Assembly (NCBI GenBank): GCA_902826685.1
Contig: CADEFT010000041.1
Location: 1-59,926 of the forward strand
From: an uncultured Acidobacteriota bacterium
GTDB lineage: Bacteria; Acidobacteriota; Terriglobia; Bryobacterales; Bryobacteraceae
DNA length: 59,926 nucleotides
Reading direction: 5' to 3'
In this document: positions 45,768 through 54,480 of the stretch, one piece after another
Numbering within the stretch: position 1 is the first letter of the stretch
Layout of the letters: every line of letters begins with the position of its first letter
Notes under the pieces: model-generated
What the model was told of the DNA's origin: nothing
What the model saw: only the letters and a program-made list of their open reading frames with translations
Databases searched by the model: none
Translations under genes and position numbers: made by a program

Positions 45768-46280
45768 ATGGTCGCCGCTCTCACCGCGGTTCATGTGTTA
45801 CTGAGCCTGGCGGGAATCGCCGCCGGTTTCATCGTCGTCTCCGGACTGATCCGATCAAAACGCCTCGATGGCTGGACCAACCACTTCCTGTGGACGACAA
45901 CCGCCACCAGCGTGACGGGATTCCTTTTCCCGGTCGATCGCTTCCTGCCCTCGCACGCGGTGGGGATTCTGTCCCTGTTCGCGCTGGCGCTGGCTTACTC
46001 GGCCCGCTACCGCTTCCGTCTCGAACGGGGCTGGCGCGGCGCTTACACCGTCGCCGCGACCGTGGCGCTCTATTTCAACGTCTTCGTCCTCGTCGTGCAG
46101 TTATTCCAGAAAGTCCCGGTGCTGCGGGAATCCGCCCCCACGCAATCGGAGCCCTCGTTCCTGGTGGCCCAACTGGCGGTACTCACGCTCTTTCTGCTGC
46201 TCGGCTTTCAAGCCGTCAAAGGGTTCAAGCCCGAACCCGCCGTCAGTCGAGCCGCCCTTTCTCGCGCGCAATCCCGATGA
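45768..46280 (+). CDS. Small membrane protein, four helices, unknown function
   Basis: 170 residues with four hydrophobic helices (~5-28, 40-60, 63-80 and a later pair around 95-155). CGGAGG ribosome site. 24 bp after the beta-barrel gene; its 3' end overlaps the convergent cupin gene by 38 bp. Resembles cytochrome-b561/DUF-type short membrane proteins but I cannot name it. Confidence 0.75.
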   Translation: MVAALTAVHVLLSLAGIAAGFIVVSGLIRSKRLDGWTNHFLWTTTATSVTGFLFPVDRFLPSHAVGILSLFALALAYSARYRFRLERGWRGAYTVAATVALYFNVFVLVVQLFQKVPVLRESAPTQSEPSFLVAQLAVLTLFLLLGFQAVKGFKPEPAVSRAALSRAQSR

Positions 46281-47094
46281 TCATGAACTCCAGGTCGGCG
46301 GACCCGTTGTTCTCAAACCCGTGCTGATCGCCCAGCGCCAGCGGCACCGCGTTCCCCTTGGCGATCGGTTCGGTCTCGCCGTTCACCTTCGCCAGCCCGG
46401 CTCCATTCATCACGTAATAGACTTCCTCGACGCCCGTGTGGCGGTGTCCGCCAATCGACGCGCCCGGCGGCACTACCACATGATCGATGAAAGACCAGTT
46501 GCTGAAAAAAACTTCGGGCGGCAGCGCGCGCCGGTACATCACCGTACCCTGGCCGCCGTTCATCTTCTCCACCGGCTTCAGTAACGCGCGATCCAGGCGC
46601 ATATTGATGAACACCGGCTTGGCGTCAAGCGCCACATCCACGCGATCGTCGCCCAGGTCGGACGCATCGTACTTGAGCTTCGAACTGCCCACGGCGATAT
46701 TCATCCATTCGGTGGGTTTATCGGTGGGATTATAAATCGCATGCGAGCGGCCCATGCGGCACGGAGCGCCCGCGGGCCCCTTCAGAGTCGACGTCCGGCC
46801 GTCGATGGTGAACTGCGCCTCGTTGTCGAAAATCACGAACATCTCTTCCATCTGGTTGTGATAGTGGTGCCCGATTCCGCCTTTGGGCGGAATCACACCG
46901 CGATGCAGAAAGATCAGGTTCGTCGTTAGCGTCAGCGGATCGAGCAGGTTCGAATAGTGGAGCTCGCCCGCACCGGCGTGAACCTTGGCGGCCTTGCGGA
47001 ACTTCGACGAGTCGGTACGGCCGATACGATCCTTCAGCGGCTCGCGCGCGATCAGTGGCAGCGTGAGCAGGAACAGACAGGTCCAGATGCGCAT
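46243..47094 (-). CDS. Secreted two-cupin protein
   Basis: 283 residues from ATG 47094 with signal peptide (WTCLFLLTLPLIARE). Two cupin domains: first with GIGHHYHNQMEEMFVIFD, second with IGGHRHTGVEEVYYVMNG, both keeping the metal-ligand His and Glu. Substrate unknown; a dioxygenase or isomerase role is possible. Confidence 0.85.
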   Translation of the reverse strand: MRIWTCLFLLTLPLIAREPLKDRIGRTDSSKFRKAAKVHAGAGELHYSNLLDPLTLTTNLIFLHRGVIPPKGGIGHHYHNQMEEMFVIFDNEAQFTIDGRTSTLKGPAGAPCRMGRSHAIYNPTDKPTEWMNIAVGSSKLKYDASDLGDDRVDVALDAKPVFINMRLDRALLKPVEKMNGGQGTVMYRRALPPEVFFSNWSFIDHVVVPPGASIGGHRHTGVEEVYYVMNGAGLAKVNGETEPIAKGNAVPLALGDQHGFENNGSADLEFMIIGIAREKGRLD

Positions 47095-47101
47095 TGCTAG
47101 A

Positions 47102-48460
47102 TTATATGGCCGTCCGCAGTTCGAGACGCGACGCACCCTTCGGCAGGTCGAAGCAGGCGGTCACCGTATCGCCGGCGCGCGTCCACGACGGGCCCTTAAG
47201 ATCGAGGGGACGCTTCACTTCGCGCAACCGGGTGAGGCCGCCCGAAGTAGCCACCACCGGCGCGCCATTCGCTCGCGCGCGGAAAGAGATCGTAAATTCC
47301 GGACAGGCATAAGGAGCGCGGAACCCGACGCCGTTACCCTCGGCCGTAACCGCCGTCAGTTCCTTCGCCGCCCAGTAGCGCGCCAGTTCGCTCAGCTTCA
47401 TCCACAGCAGGTTGTCGTGGCTGGCGTGGAGCCGTCTGGTGGTTTCCTTCACGATGTTGAAGCCCGATTCGGTGCCGTTAAAATAGATGCCCGGCCAATG
47501 GCAATACATCACCGCGGGCTCGCCGCGGCGGATCACGTCCTGCATGCGCCCGCCCTTCAGATCGGGCGTGACCAGCTTATCCACTTCGCCTTCCACCACC
47601 GCGTCCCAACCGCCGAACCAGTCGCTGGTGCAGGCGATGATCGACACGACGCAGCGCGGATTGGGACCGTCGAGCCCGGTGGCATACTCGACGCGCGGCG
47701 CGACGCTGCGATCGTCGAGATAGGCGTGCCGGAAATAATGCGGAATCTCGACGCGATGCACGTCGCGGCACGATTCGAGCACCGCCTGCGACAACGCCGG
47801 CAGCGAGCGGCCGCCGAACCCGCCAGGCGTCGTAATGCCCTCGCAATGCAGGCCGGCGTTTTTCAGAACGCGCAATGCGTAGGAAAGGTAGTCCCCCAGC
47901 TCATCCGCCGATTTGCCCACCGTCCAGCCGAAGTTCTCCATGAAGCGCTCCGTGCGTTCCTCGAACGGACGGCCCGTTTTCGTGTCGATGACCCAGGTAT
48001 GCGTGATCATCTCCGGATGGATATCCCAGTTCGGCATGATCGTCGACCGCACCAGGCTCAGGCTGTCTTCCAGTTGCTTCCGCGTCCATCCGGGCACTTC
48101 GCGATCCATCCATCCCACGCAAGCCGGATTCGGCACCACGCTGTACTTGCCCTTCACGCTGTTCTCGATGCACCATTCGCCGAACTTCCGCACAAAGGCA
48201 TCCGGAATCTCGCGCGGCATCGACCGCCACGGCTGCGTGTATTTATCGGGAAACACTTCCTGAAACTGCGGAATGCAGAAATGCGCCAGGTTCACCAAAC
48301 AGGTGGAATCGTCGATCATCAGGGCCACCGGAACGCGCGTCCGCGGATTCAGCACCGTGACGCCTTCCGGTGGCGCGGCGGGACGCTGCCCGGCGACCTG
48401 CGCCGCCATCGGAAGGGCGGAGGCGGCAAGGCCGGCAAACTGGCGGCGAGTGTATAGCAG
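47102..48460 (-). CDS. Tat-exported protein, possibly polysaccharide-deacetylase-like, with probable CTG start
   Basis: 452 residues if begun at CTG 48460. From the first ATG (48409) the protein has no signal, but the codons just upstream give LYTRRQFAGLAASALPM, a textbook Tat signal, and AAGGAG sits eight bases before a CTG. No ATG, GTG or TTG precedes the signal in frame. The body shows VPVALMIDDSTC and later HTWVIDTKTG, weakly like NodB-type beta/alpha-barrel deacetylases; function unproven. Confidence 0.72.
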   Translation of the reverse strand: MLYTRRQFAGLAASALPMAAQVAGQRPAAPPEGVTVLNPRTRVPVALMIDDSTCLVNLAHFCIPQFQEVFPDKYTQPWRSMPREIPDAFVRKFGEWCIENSVKGKYSVVPNPACVGWMDREVPGWTRKQLEDSLSLVRSTIMPNWDIHPEMITHTWVIDTKTGRPFEERTERFMENFGWTVGKSADELGDYLSYALRVLKNAGLHCEGITTPGGFGGRSLPALSQAVLESCRDVHRVEIPHYFRHAYLDDRSVAPRVEYATGLDGPNPRCVVSIIACTSDWFGGWDAVVEGEVDKLVTPDLKGGRMQDVIRRGEPAVMYCHWPGIYFNGTESGFNIVKETTRRLHASHDNLLWMKLSELARYWAAKELTAVTAEGNGVGFRAPYACPEFTISFRARANGAPVVATSGGLTRLREVKRPLDLKGPSWTRAGDTVTACFDLPKGASRLELRTAI

Positions 48461-48482
48461 GGCTGTATCTCCTTGAATCTGT

Positions 48483-50423
48483 CTATTGTAAACAGTCGAT
48501 CCAGGACTGGCACCGGCGAGTGCGCGCCAACCCCGGCGCGACTTCCCCGAAGACTCTCACATCACCGGCCACCGCCATCGTTTCCGCGATATCGGTGTAG
48601 CGAAGGATTCCCAGGTAATGCGGCCCGGCGCGATGCGAGGCGGGCGGCGAATGCAGAATCACGCGCCCCGCCTTGCCATCGAGCAGCGCCGCGTACAGAG
48701 CGTTGACGCCCATCTCGCCTCTGCCCGCAATGCTGACGCGCGCCGCATCCACCTCCGCGAAAGTGCGCATCAAATCCATCGCGCGCATCAACTCATAAAC
48801 CTGTATCGACTCGATGGTGGTTCCCATCACCATCGCCTGGCGCTTCATGTGATGCAACGGATCGTTGTCGCTGAAGCTGCGCAGATTCCGCTCCAGAGCC
48901 CGGCTGCCCTGGTCGATGGTTTCCACCAGCAACACCGCGCGATCTCCCCACAGGTTCCGTTCCAATGGCTGCTCATTCCCCCACACCGGGATGCCCCGGC
49001 GGCTATCGGCCACCACCAGCGCCGGCAGTTTCCCCTGGCTGGTCTTCAGCGGCAGCGAATAGAGCGCCTTTACGCGCAGCCCATCGAGGGAAGTGAACGT
49101 CACACGCCGCAGGCGCCGTCCCTGCGCCTCGCTTTGCTCTCCCCACTCCAGCTTGGGTTCGGCGGGCTGCGCCGGAAAATAGCGAAACACTTCGTTGCGC
49201 AACAGGCTGGCGAGTTGGGCGCGGCTCCTCGCCGGCCGTTCCACCGGCGTCCATTCCTCATCGATGCGGCTCAGCCGCTCATCCAAAGGAAGCCCGCCGC
49301 GGTAGCATACCAGTTGCTCATTGGGCGGCTCCTCCGTCGGGCCTTCGCTCGCCACCGGCGCGTTCCTGCCCAGAAATTCGCGCAGGAAAAACGAATACAC
49401 CGGCAGCCGGATCGCCTCGGTATCGGTGTGTCCTCCCGGTGCCAGCGCCGTCTGAAGCTTGTCCGCCGCGCCGTATAGCGAGTACACGTGCCGCATCTTG
49501 CCCACCAGGTCGTTGAAGGAGTCCATCGGGAAGCCAACGTCGGCGTCGGCGTTGACTTCCAGATGCGGCCGCGGCGCGATCAGCCCACCCACTTCTTCAT
49601 AGAACATGCCATAACGGTTCACCGGAAACTGGCAATCGCAATGAGCGAATGTAAGCCGGTGTTTCACCCAAAGATGCGTGGAGAGGGTGCCCGAAACGGG
49701 CGCGGAGGCGCGAATCCGCTCGTCGATCGCCGCCAGATAGAACGTCGTCATGCCGCCGCCTGAGCGTCCGGTCGCGCCGATGCGCGTGGCGTCCAGATCC
49801 TTGCGCGACGCCAGATAATCGACGGCGCGGCGCGCATTCCAAAGCTCCACCGCCAGCGGCGAAAAGCCCCGGCTATACCAGTGGAACCAGGCGTGCGAAT
49901 AAACGCCGTGATGGGTGAACTCGATCTCGCCCATCTCGATGTTATCCATCACGAACATCGCCATGCCATTCTGCGCAAACCACGCCCCGTGCTTTTTGAA
50001 GTAGTGCTTATTGGCGTGTCCGCACTGATAGAGGACGACGGGAAACGGCCCCGGCCCGCGCTTTGGCAGATAGAGGTTGCCGGTGGCGAACAGCTTGGGC
50101 GCCGTTTCGAGCACGATGTTCTCCACCGTGTATTCCGATTGCTCGAAGCGGTGCGCCACCACGGCGGCGGGCGGCGTATCGGGCAGCTTCCGGCCGTGCC
50201 AAAGCACGTCCATCAACTCGGCCCGCGCCTTGGGTTTGCGCTGCTCCCATTGCGCCTGCGTCGTAATGCCTTCGAATAGCCGCCGATGGCGTTCCTCCGC
50301 CGCGCGATCGAAATGCGCCTGCAGCGCCTCATACTCGGCGTTACCGGTGTTGGGGCGCTGCGTTTGCGCTCGCACGGCCCAGCACAGCACCAGGATCCAC
50401 GATAGGAGTTTCAAGAAAGCCAT
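48483..50423 (-). CDS. Secreted double alpha/beta-hydrolase (acetyl-xylan-esterase-like)
   Basis: 646 residues from ATG 50423 with signal peptide (MAFLKLLSWILVLCWA). First hydrolase unit: VVLYQCGHANKHYFKKHG and nucleophile region GRSGGGMTTF (catalytic Ser in GxSGGG). Second unit (~430-646) has the fold but its elbow reads AGRGEMGVN, with Glu where the nucleophile Ser should be, so it is probably inactive. Likely esterase on plant polysaccharide or a related ester. Confidence 0.85.
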   Translation of the reverse strand: MAFLKLLSWILVLCWAVRAQTQRPNTGNAEYEALQAHFDRAAEERHRRLFEGITTQAQWEQRKPKARAELMDVLWHGRKLPDTPPAAVVAHRFEQSEYTVENIVLETAPKLFATGNLYLPKRGPGPFPVVLYQCGHANKHYFKKHGAWFAQNGMAMFVMDNIEMGEIEFTHHGVYSHAWFHWYSRGFSPLAVELWNARRAVDYLASRKDLDATRIGATGRSGGGMTTFYLAAIDERIRASAPVSGTLSTHLWVKHRLTFAHCDCQFPVNRYGMFYEEVGGLIAPRPHLEVNADADVGFPMDSFNDLVGKMRHVYSLYGAADKLQTALAPGGHTDTEAIRLPVYSFFLREFLGRNAPVASEGPTEEPPNEQLVCYRGGLPLDERLSRIDEEWTPVERPARSRAQLASLLRNEVFRYFPAQPAEPKLEWGEQSEAQGRRLRRVTFTSLDGLRVKALYSLPLKTSQGKLPALVVADSRRGIPVWGNEQPLERNLWGDRAVLLVETIDQGSRALERNLRSFSDNDPLHHMKRQAMVMGTTIESIQVYELMRAMDLMRTFAEVDAARVSIAGRGEMGVNALYAALLDGKAGRVILHSPPASHRAGPHYLGILRYTDIAETMAVAGDVRVFGEVAPGLARTRRCQSWIDCLQ

Positions 50424-50442
50424 GATAACTCCCGGCGCGCGG

Positions 50443-51612
50443 TTAACGGGCGAGCAACTCGCACACCTTCGCCGCCAACGCCTCGCCCGCCACTCGATGG
50501 CCCGTTTCGTTCCAATGTCCAAAGCCCGGAGCCGCGGCGCGCCCACGCCGGAAGCCGTGCAGTTCCGCCCTGGTTTCGTCCGCGTACCGCCGCATTGGAT
50601 CGAGCAGAATCAGCGACGCAATCCCCTGGCCCGCGGCGAATCCTTCCAGACGCCGGTCCGGATACTCGAGATTCGCCGGACTGCCGATCCTCCGTCGAAA
50701 CTCCTCCCGCTTCTCCACCTCCGGGTGCACCTGTACGGCCGTGGTCATCGTCATCAGCAGAAACTTCGCGTTGTGCACGCCTGTCTGGCGGTGCATGGCC
50801 GCGATCAGCGCCTCGGTCACGTCCCATGCCTCGCGCATTTCCCCGGAATCCGGCGCGTGATAAACCAGCCGGTCCGGATAGTCCTTGCCAAACCGGCTGA
50901 CGGCCGCAGTGTTCACGCCCGCCCGCGCGGCGGCCCCGAGCCACGCTTCGGCGATCAGTTGCGCCAGGCGCGACCAGTTCGCCGCGCGCCCCAGCCACTC
51001 CCGCACCGGGGAGAACATCGCCTTCGGCGCGACCCGTTCCAAATTGCCGTTCACCAGCCGGTAATAGGGAGTGGTGTCCGCATAGATCGGGTTGAGCCCT
51101 GCATGATTGTTATAGACGTCGTTACCCGTGAAAAACGCGAGCACAATCACGTCGGGCTGCCAAGGCCACACCTTCGATTCCAGCGTCATCAGTTCCTGCG
51201 CCGTGCCGTAGTGCGAGACACCGAAGTTCAGCACTTCCGGCGTGCGCCCCGCGATCGCCGGACAACCCTTCAGCTTCTCCTCCGCCACCGCGCCGAATGT
51301 CTGGTTGAGCTCCACTTGCTTGGCCTCGGTGAAGGAATCGCCCAGCAGCGCGACCCGCACGACACCGCCGCCTTTTGACAGCTCACGCGCGCGGTCGCGC
51401 ATGCCGTGACCGTTGATCGCGACGCGCGTCTCGCCTTCTTCGTCCTGCACACCTTCAGCGCCGGGCCGCGGCTTCCAGCCCAACTCGAAATCGCGCTGAT
51501 AGAACGAACTCGAATAGCGGAATCCGGTGAACCGCAGCATGCCCTCGGCCAAGGCCAATACCGCCACCGCGCTGGTTGCCGCCAGCAAAAGATCCTTCAG
51601 GCGATTCGCCAT
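50443..51612 (-). CDS. SGNH/GDSL-type hydrolase, membrane-anchored
   Basis: 389 residues from ATG 51612; N-terminal membrane anchor (~8-26). SGNH blocks: LLGDSFTE (Ser), FFTGNDVYNN (Gly-Asn) and GHWNETGHRVAGEA (His). Possibly a carbohydrate O-acetyl esterase or O-acyltransferase partner. Only 12 bp separate its start from the divergent isomerase-like gene. Confidence 0.88.
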   Translation of the reverse strand: MANRLKDLLLAATSAVAVLALAEGMLRFTGFRYSSSFYQRDFELGWKPRPGAEGVQDEEGETRVAINGHGMRDRARELSKGGGVVRVALLGDSFTEAKQVELNQTFGAVAEEKLKGCPAIAGRTPEVLNFGVSHYGTAQELMTLESKVWPWQPDVIVLAFFTGNDVYNNHAGLNPIYADTTPYYRLVNGNLERVAPKAMFSPVREWLGRAANWSRLAQLIAEAWLGAAARAGVNTAAVSRFGKDYPDRLVYHAPDSGEMREAWDVTEALIAAMHRQTGVHNAKFLLMTMTTAVQVHPEVEKREEFRRRIGSPANLEYPDRRLEGFAAGQGIASLILLDPMRRYADETRAELHGFRRGRAAAPGFGHWNETGHRVAGEALAAKVCELLAR

Positions 51613-51624
51613 ACAATAAAGAGG

Positions 51625-52464
51625 ATGAACCGCCGCCAATTCGTGGCTGCCACGGCCGCAGCCGCTACTATAGCCCATGCCAAGAAGTTGTCCGCCATCG
51701 GCGTGCAGCTTTACACCGTGCGCAGCGTCATTGACCAGAAGCCCGCCGAAATTCTCACCGCCATCGAGGACATCGGCTATCGCGAAGTGGAAGTGGTGCG
51801 AGCCAACATCGGCAAGATCTGGGATCCGCTGAAACAAACCAGGCTCAAGCCGGTGAGCCTGCACATCGACACGGCGCTCTTCATGGCGAAGAAAGACGAG
51901 CTGCCGGCGGCGCTCGACGATGCCGCCAAGCGCGGCTTCCGGTACGTTGTTTGCCCGTATATCGCGCCCGCCGATCGCGGCGGCGCCGATGTCATCAAGC
52001 GCCTGGCCGATACCTTGAATCAGGCCGCGCAACGCTGCCACGCGGCCGGCCTCACGCTCTGCTACCACAACCACGCTTTCGAATTCGAACCCGCCGGCAA
52101 TGGCACGCTGCTCGACGTGCTGATGGACCATTCCGACCGCAAGCTGGTGAACCTGGAACTCGATATCATGTGGTCCGCGGTGGCGGGCGTCGACCCGGTT
52201 TCCGTGCTCGAAAAGTACAAAGGGCGCGTGCTGTTGATGCACATCAAGGACCTGGCCAAGGGCACGCCGCAGCGCTTCAACGAAGGAATCCCTCGCGATG
52301 CGTTCCGGGAGGCGGGCCGCGGCTCGGTGAATATCCCGGCTGTTTTGAAGGCCGCCTCCGCCACCGGCGTGCGCCACTTCTTCGTCGAACAGGATCAGAC
52401 ACCGGGCGCCCCGCTCGATAGCCTCAAGATCAGTTACGATTACCTCAAGTCGCTCAAGTTTTAG
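51625..52464 (+). CDS. Sugar phosphate isomerase/epimerase (xylose-isomerase-like TIM barrel), secreted
   Basis: 279 residues. Tat-type N-terminus NRRQFVAATAAAATIAHA, then TIM-barrel blocks IGVQLYTVRSVI, CYHNHAFEFE (metal ligands), LELDIMW and LLMHIKDL. Followed 14 bp later by a Tat-signal aldo/keto reductase; together they look like a periplasmic sugar or inositol-type oxidoreduction pair. Confidence 0.9.
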   Translation: MNRRQFVAATAAAATIAHAKKLSAIGVQLYTVRSVIDQKPAEILTAIEDIGYREVEVVRANIGKIWDPLKQTRLKPVSLHIDTALFMAKKDELPAALDDAAKRGFRYVVCPYIAPADRGGADVIKRLADTLNQAAQRCHAAGLTLCYHNHAFEFEPAGNGTLLDVLMDHSDRKLVNLELDIMWSAVAGVDPVSVLEKYKGRVLLMHIKDLAKGTPQRFNEGIPRDAFREAGRGSVNIPAVLKAASATGVRHFFVEQDQTPGAPLDSLKISYDYLKSLKF

Positions 52465-52478
52465 ATAAGGAGCCAACG

Positions 52479-53435
52479 ATGGATCTTTCCCGACGCAAAT
52501 TCCTGGGAACCGCGGCCGCCACCGGCATGGCCGCTCAAGCTCGCAACGCTCCCATGCCGGCGCGCACGCTCGGCAAGACCGGCGCCAAAGTGTCCGTCCT
52601 CGCCTTTGGCTGCGGCAGCCGCTTCCTCATGTACAAAGAGGAAGACAAGGCGCTTGAAGCCGCCAATAAGGCCATCGATCTTGGCATCACTTACATGGAT
52701 ACGGCGTTCGGCTACGGCAACGGCGTCAGTGAAACGCGCATCGGAAAAGTGATGAAGACGCGCCGCAAGGAAGTGTGGCTCGCCACCAAAATCAACAAAC
52801 GCGACGGCACCGAAGCCATGCGCGTGATCGAAGACAGCCTCAAGCGCTTGCAGACCGACCAGGTGGATCTGCTCCACATCCACTCGCTCACCACGGCCGA
52901 GGATCTGGCCGCCATCGAGGCCAAGGGCGGCGTACTCGAAACGCTATACAAAGTGCGCGATCAAAAGATGGCGCGCTTCATCGGCATCACCAGCCACACC
53001 GACCCCACCGTGCTCAAGACCGCGCTTGAGCGCCACGATTTCGACTGCACCCAGATGGCCCTGAACGCCGCCCGTGTCGGCATGAAGGACGGCCAGCGCG
53101 GCATGGAGCCAAATCCCGCCATGCCGACCAGTTTCGAAGCCATCGCCCTGCCCGTCGCCAACCGCAAGAAGATGGGTGTCATCGCGATGAAGATTTTCGG
53201 CCAGGGTCACATCGTGGACAAGGCGCCGATCGAGAAGCTGATTCGCTATTCGCTTTCGCTGCCGGTTGCCGCGGCCGTACTTGGCATGCCGCAGCTTGGG
53301 TTCATCGATCAGAACGTCGAGATCGCGCGCAACTTCAAGCCGCTGCCAAAGAAAGAGATGTTGAGCATGGCTCAGGATCTGGCACCGGTCAAGGCCGAGC
53401 TCGACCGCTTCTTCGCCGACCACCTCGACGCGTAA
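52479..53435 (+). CDS. Aldo/keto reductase with Tat signal
   Basis: 318 residues. Tat motif SRRKFLG at 4-10. AKR catalytic tetrad visible: Asp/Tyr in YMDTAFGYGNG, Lys in LATKIN, His in LLHIHS; NADP-site region toward the C-terminus. Strong AAGGAG ribosome site. Export of a cofactor-bound AKR by Tat is consistent with the signal. Confidence 0.92.
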   Translation: MDLSRRKFLGTAAATGMAAQARNAPMPARTLGKTGAKVSVLAFGCGSRFLMYKEEDKALEAANKAIDLGITYMDTAFGYGNGVSETRIGKVMKTRRKEVWLATKINKRDGTEAMRVIEDSLKRLQTDQVDLLHIHSLTTAEDLAAIEAKGGVLETLYKVRDQKMARFIGITSHTDPTVLKTALERHDFDCTQMALNAARVGMKDGQRGMEPNPAMPTSFEAIALPVANRKKMGVIAMKIFGQGHIVDKAPIEKLIRYSLSLPVAAAVLGMPQLGFIDQNVEIARNFKPLPKKEMLSMAQDLAPVKAELDRFFADHLDA

Positions 53436-53474
53436 CGGTCAGGACTAATCCGGCCCACCGCCACCTAACCCGCC

Positions 53475-53501
53475 CTACGCCAACCGCCGATATAGGCGTA
53501 G
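53475..53501 (+). other. Inverted repeat upstream of the FkbM gene
   Basis: CTACGCC (53475-53481) and GGCGTAG (53495-53501) with a 13-base loop, flanked by CGCC and GGCG. No T-tract. It ends 10 bp before the FkbM start and may affect its translation. Confidence 0.35.
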
Positions 53502-53511
53502 TGGCGAAGCA

Positions 53512-54480
53512 ATGAAACGCAGCGTGGTTAACGAAAGCGGGCTCTACGGAGCCATGTGTCTCGCGGTGTCGAGAATGGAAGCGGCCCTGACGGCTCCGAT
53601 GGGCAAGAAAGGTTTAGGGACGGCTTATCGCCTGACGAACCGTTACCTGCTACCCGGCGAGCCGCGTTGCCGGGCGGAAATCGCGCGCGATACCTGGATG
53701 AGGGTGCCCACGTTCGAACCCTATTGGGGCCCTGTGGCCATCGGGCAGCGTTCCTATGAGCCGGAAATTCACAAGTTGATGGTCCTGCTGCGCCAGCGGC
53801 TGGCGGGACAGGATTGGGCCTTCCTCGACTGCGGCGCGAATTTCGGCTACTGGAGCGCCATCGTTTCCGGGCCTGAATTCGATTGCCGCAAAGTCGCCGC
53901 CATCGAGGCCAATCCTTCCACCTGCGACCGGCTTCGGGAAACCGCCCTGCTCAACGGCAATCGTTTCCGCATTCTCAATAACGCCGTCTCAGCCACCGCC
54001 GGCGAGCGTGTGTTCGTCGAGGATGTCGGCCCCAAAGCGCACGCCACCGCCCGCGTCACCTCCGCCGCCGAAGGCGAATCGCGCCAAGGCGCGTACGTTT
54101 CGAGCGTCTCCATCGACAGCCTCATCGAGCAGCTTCGTTGGCAGAAGACCGAAGCCCTGGTGATCAAGCTCGATGTCGAAGGCCACGAAACCGAAGCGCT
54201 CGCAGGCGCTTCCCGTCTGCGCTCCCTCATCCCGGAACACATCTTTATCTACGAAGACCACGGATCGGATCTGGAATGCGGCAACTCCGTGGCTTTCTGG
54301 AGGCAAGGCTATTCGACCTTCTACGTCGATTCAGACGGCTCCATCACGCCGATGACGCGAGTGGAAGAGATTCGTTCGGTGAAGAAGAACCCGGTGCGCG
54401 GCTATAACTACGCCGCCACGCTTCCCGGCAGCAGGCTCACACGCGCTCTGGCCCATCCCGGCTACGAAGTCAACGCCTGA
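53512..54480 (+). CDS. FkbM-family SAM-dependent methyltransferase
   Basis: 322 residues. SAM-binding motif FLDCGANFGYWSAI, second motif AAIEANPST, and VIKLDVEGHETEAL typical of FkbM enzymes, which O-methylate sugars or other hydroxyls. Weak ribosome site. Convergent overlap of 19 bp with the PLP gene. Confidence 0.9.
   Translation: MKRSVVNESGLYGAMCLAVSRMEAALTAPMGKKGLGTAYRLTNRYLLPGEPRCRAEIARDTWMRVPTFEPYWGPVAIGQRSYEPEIHKLMVLLRQRLAGQDWAFLDCGANFGYWSAIVSGPEFDCRKVAAIEANPSTCDRLRETALLNGNRFRILNNAVSATAGERVFVEDVGPKAHATARVTSAAEGESRQGAYVSSVSIDSLIEQLRWQKTEALVIKLDVEGHETEALAGASRLRSLIPEHIFIYEDHGSDLECGNSVAFWRQGYSTFYVDSDGSITPMTRVEEIRSVKKNPVRGYNYAATLPGSRLTRALAHPGYEVNA

Noticed and set aside
44223..45794. Minus-strand open frame of 523 codons opposite the beta-barrel gene
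   Set aside because: No family motif, GC-driven antisense frame; the plus-strand protein has a signal peptide and ends with a barrel-type aromatic residue.
53475..53501. Terminator of the aldo/keto reductase gene
   Set aside because: Stem is present but no T-tract follows; listed only as an inverted repeat.
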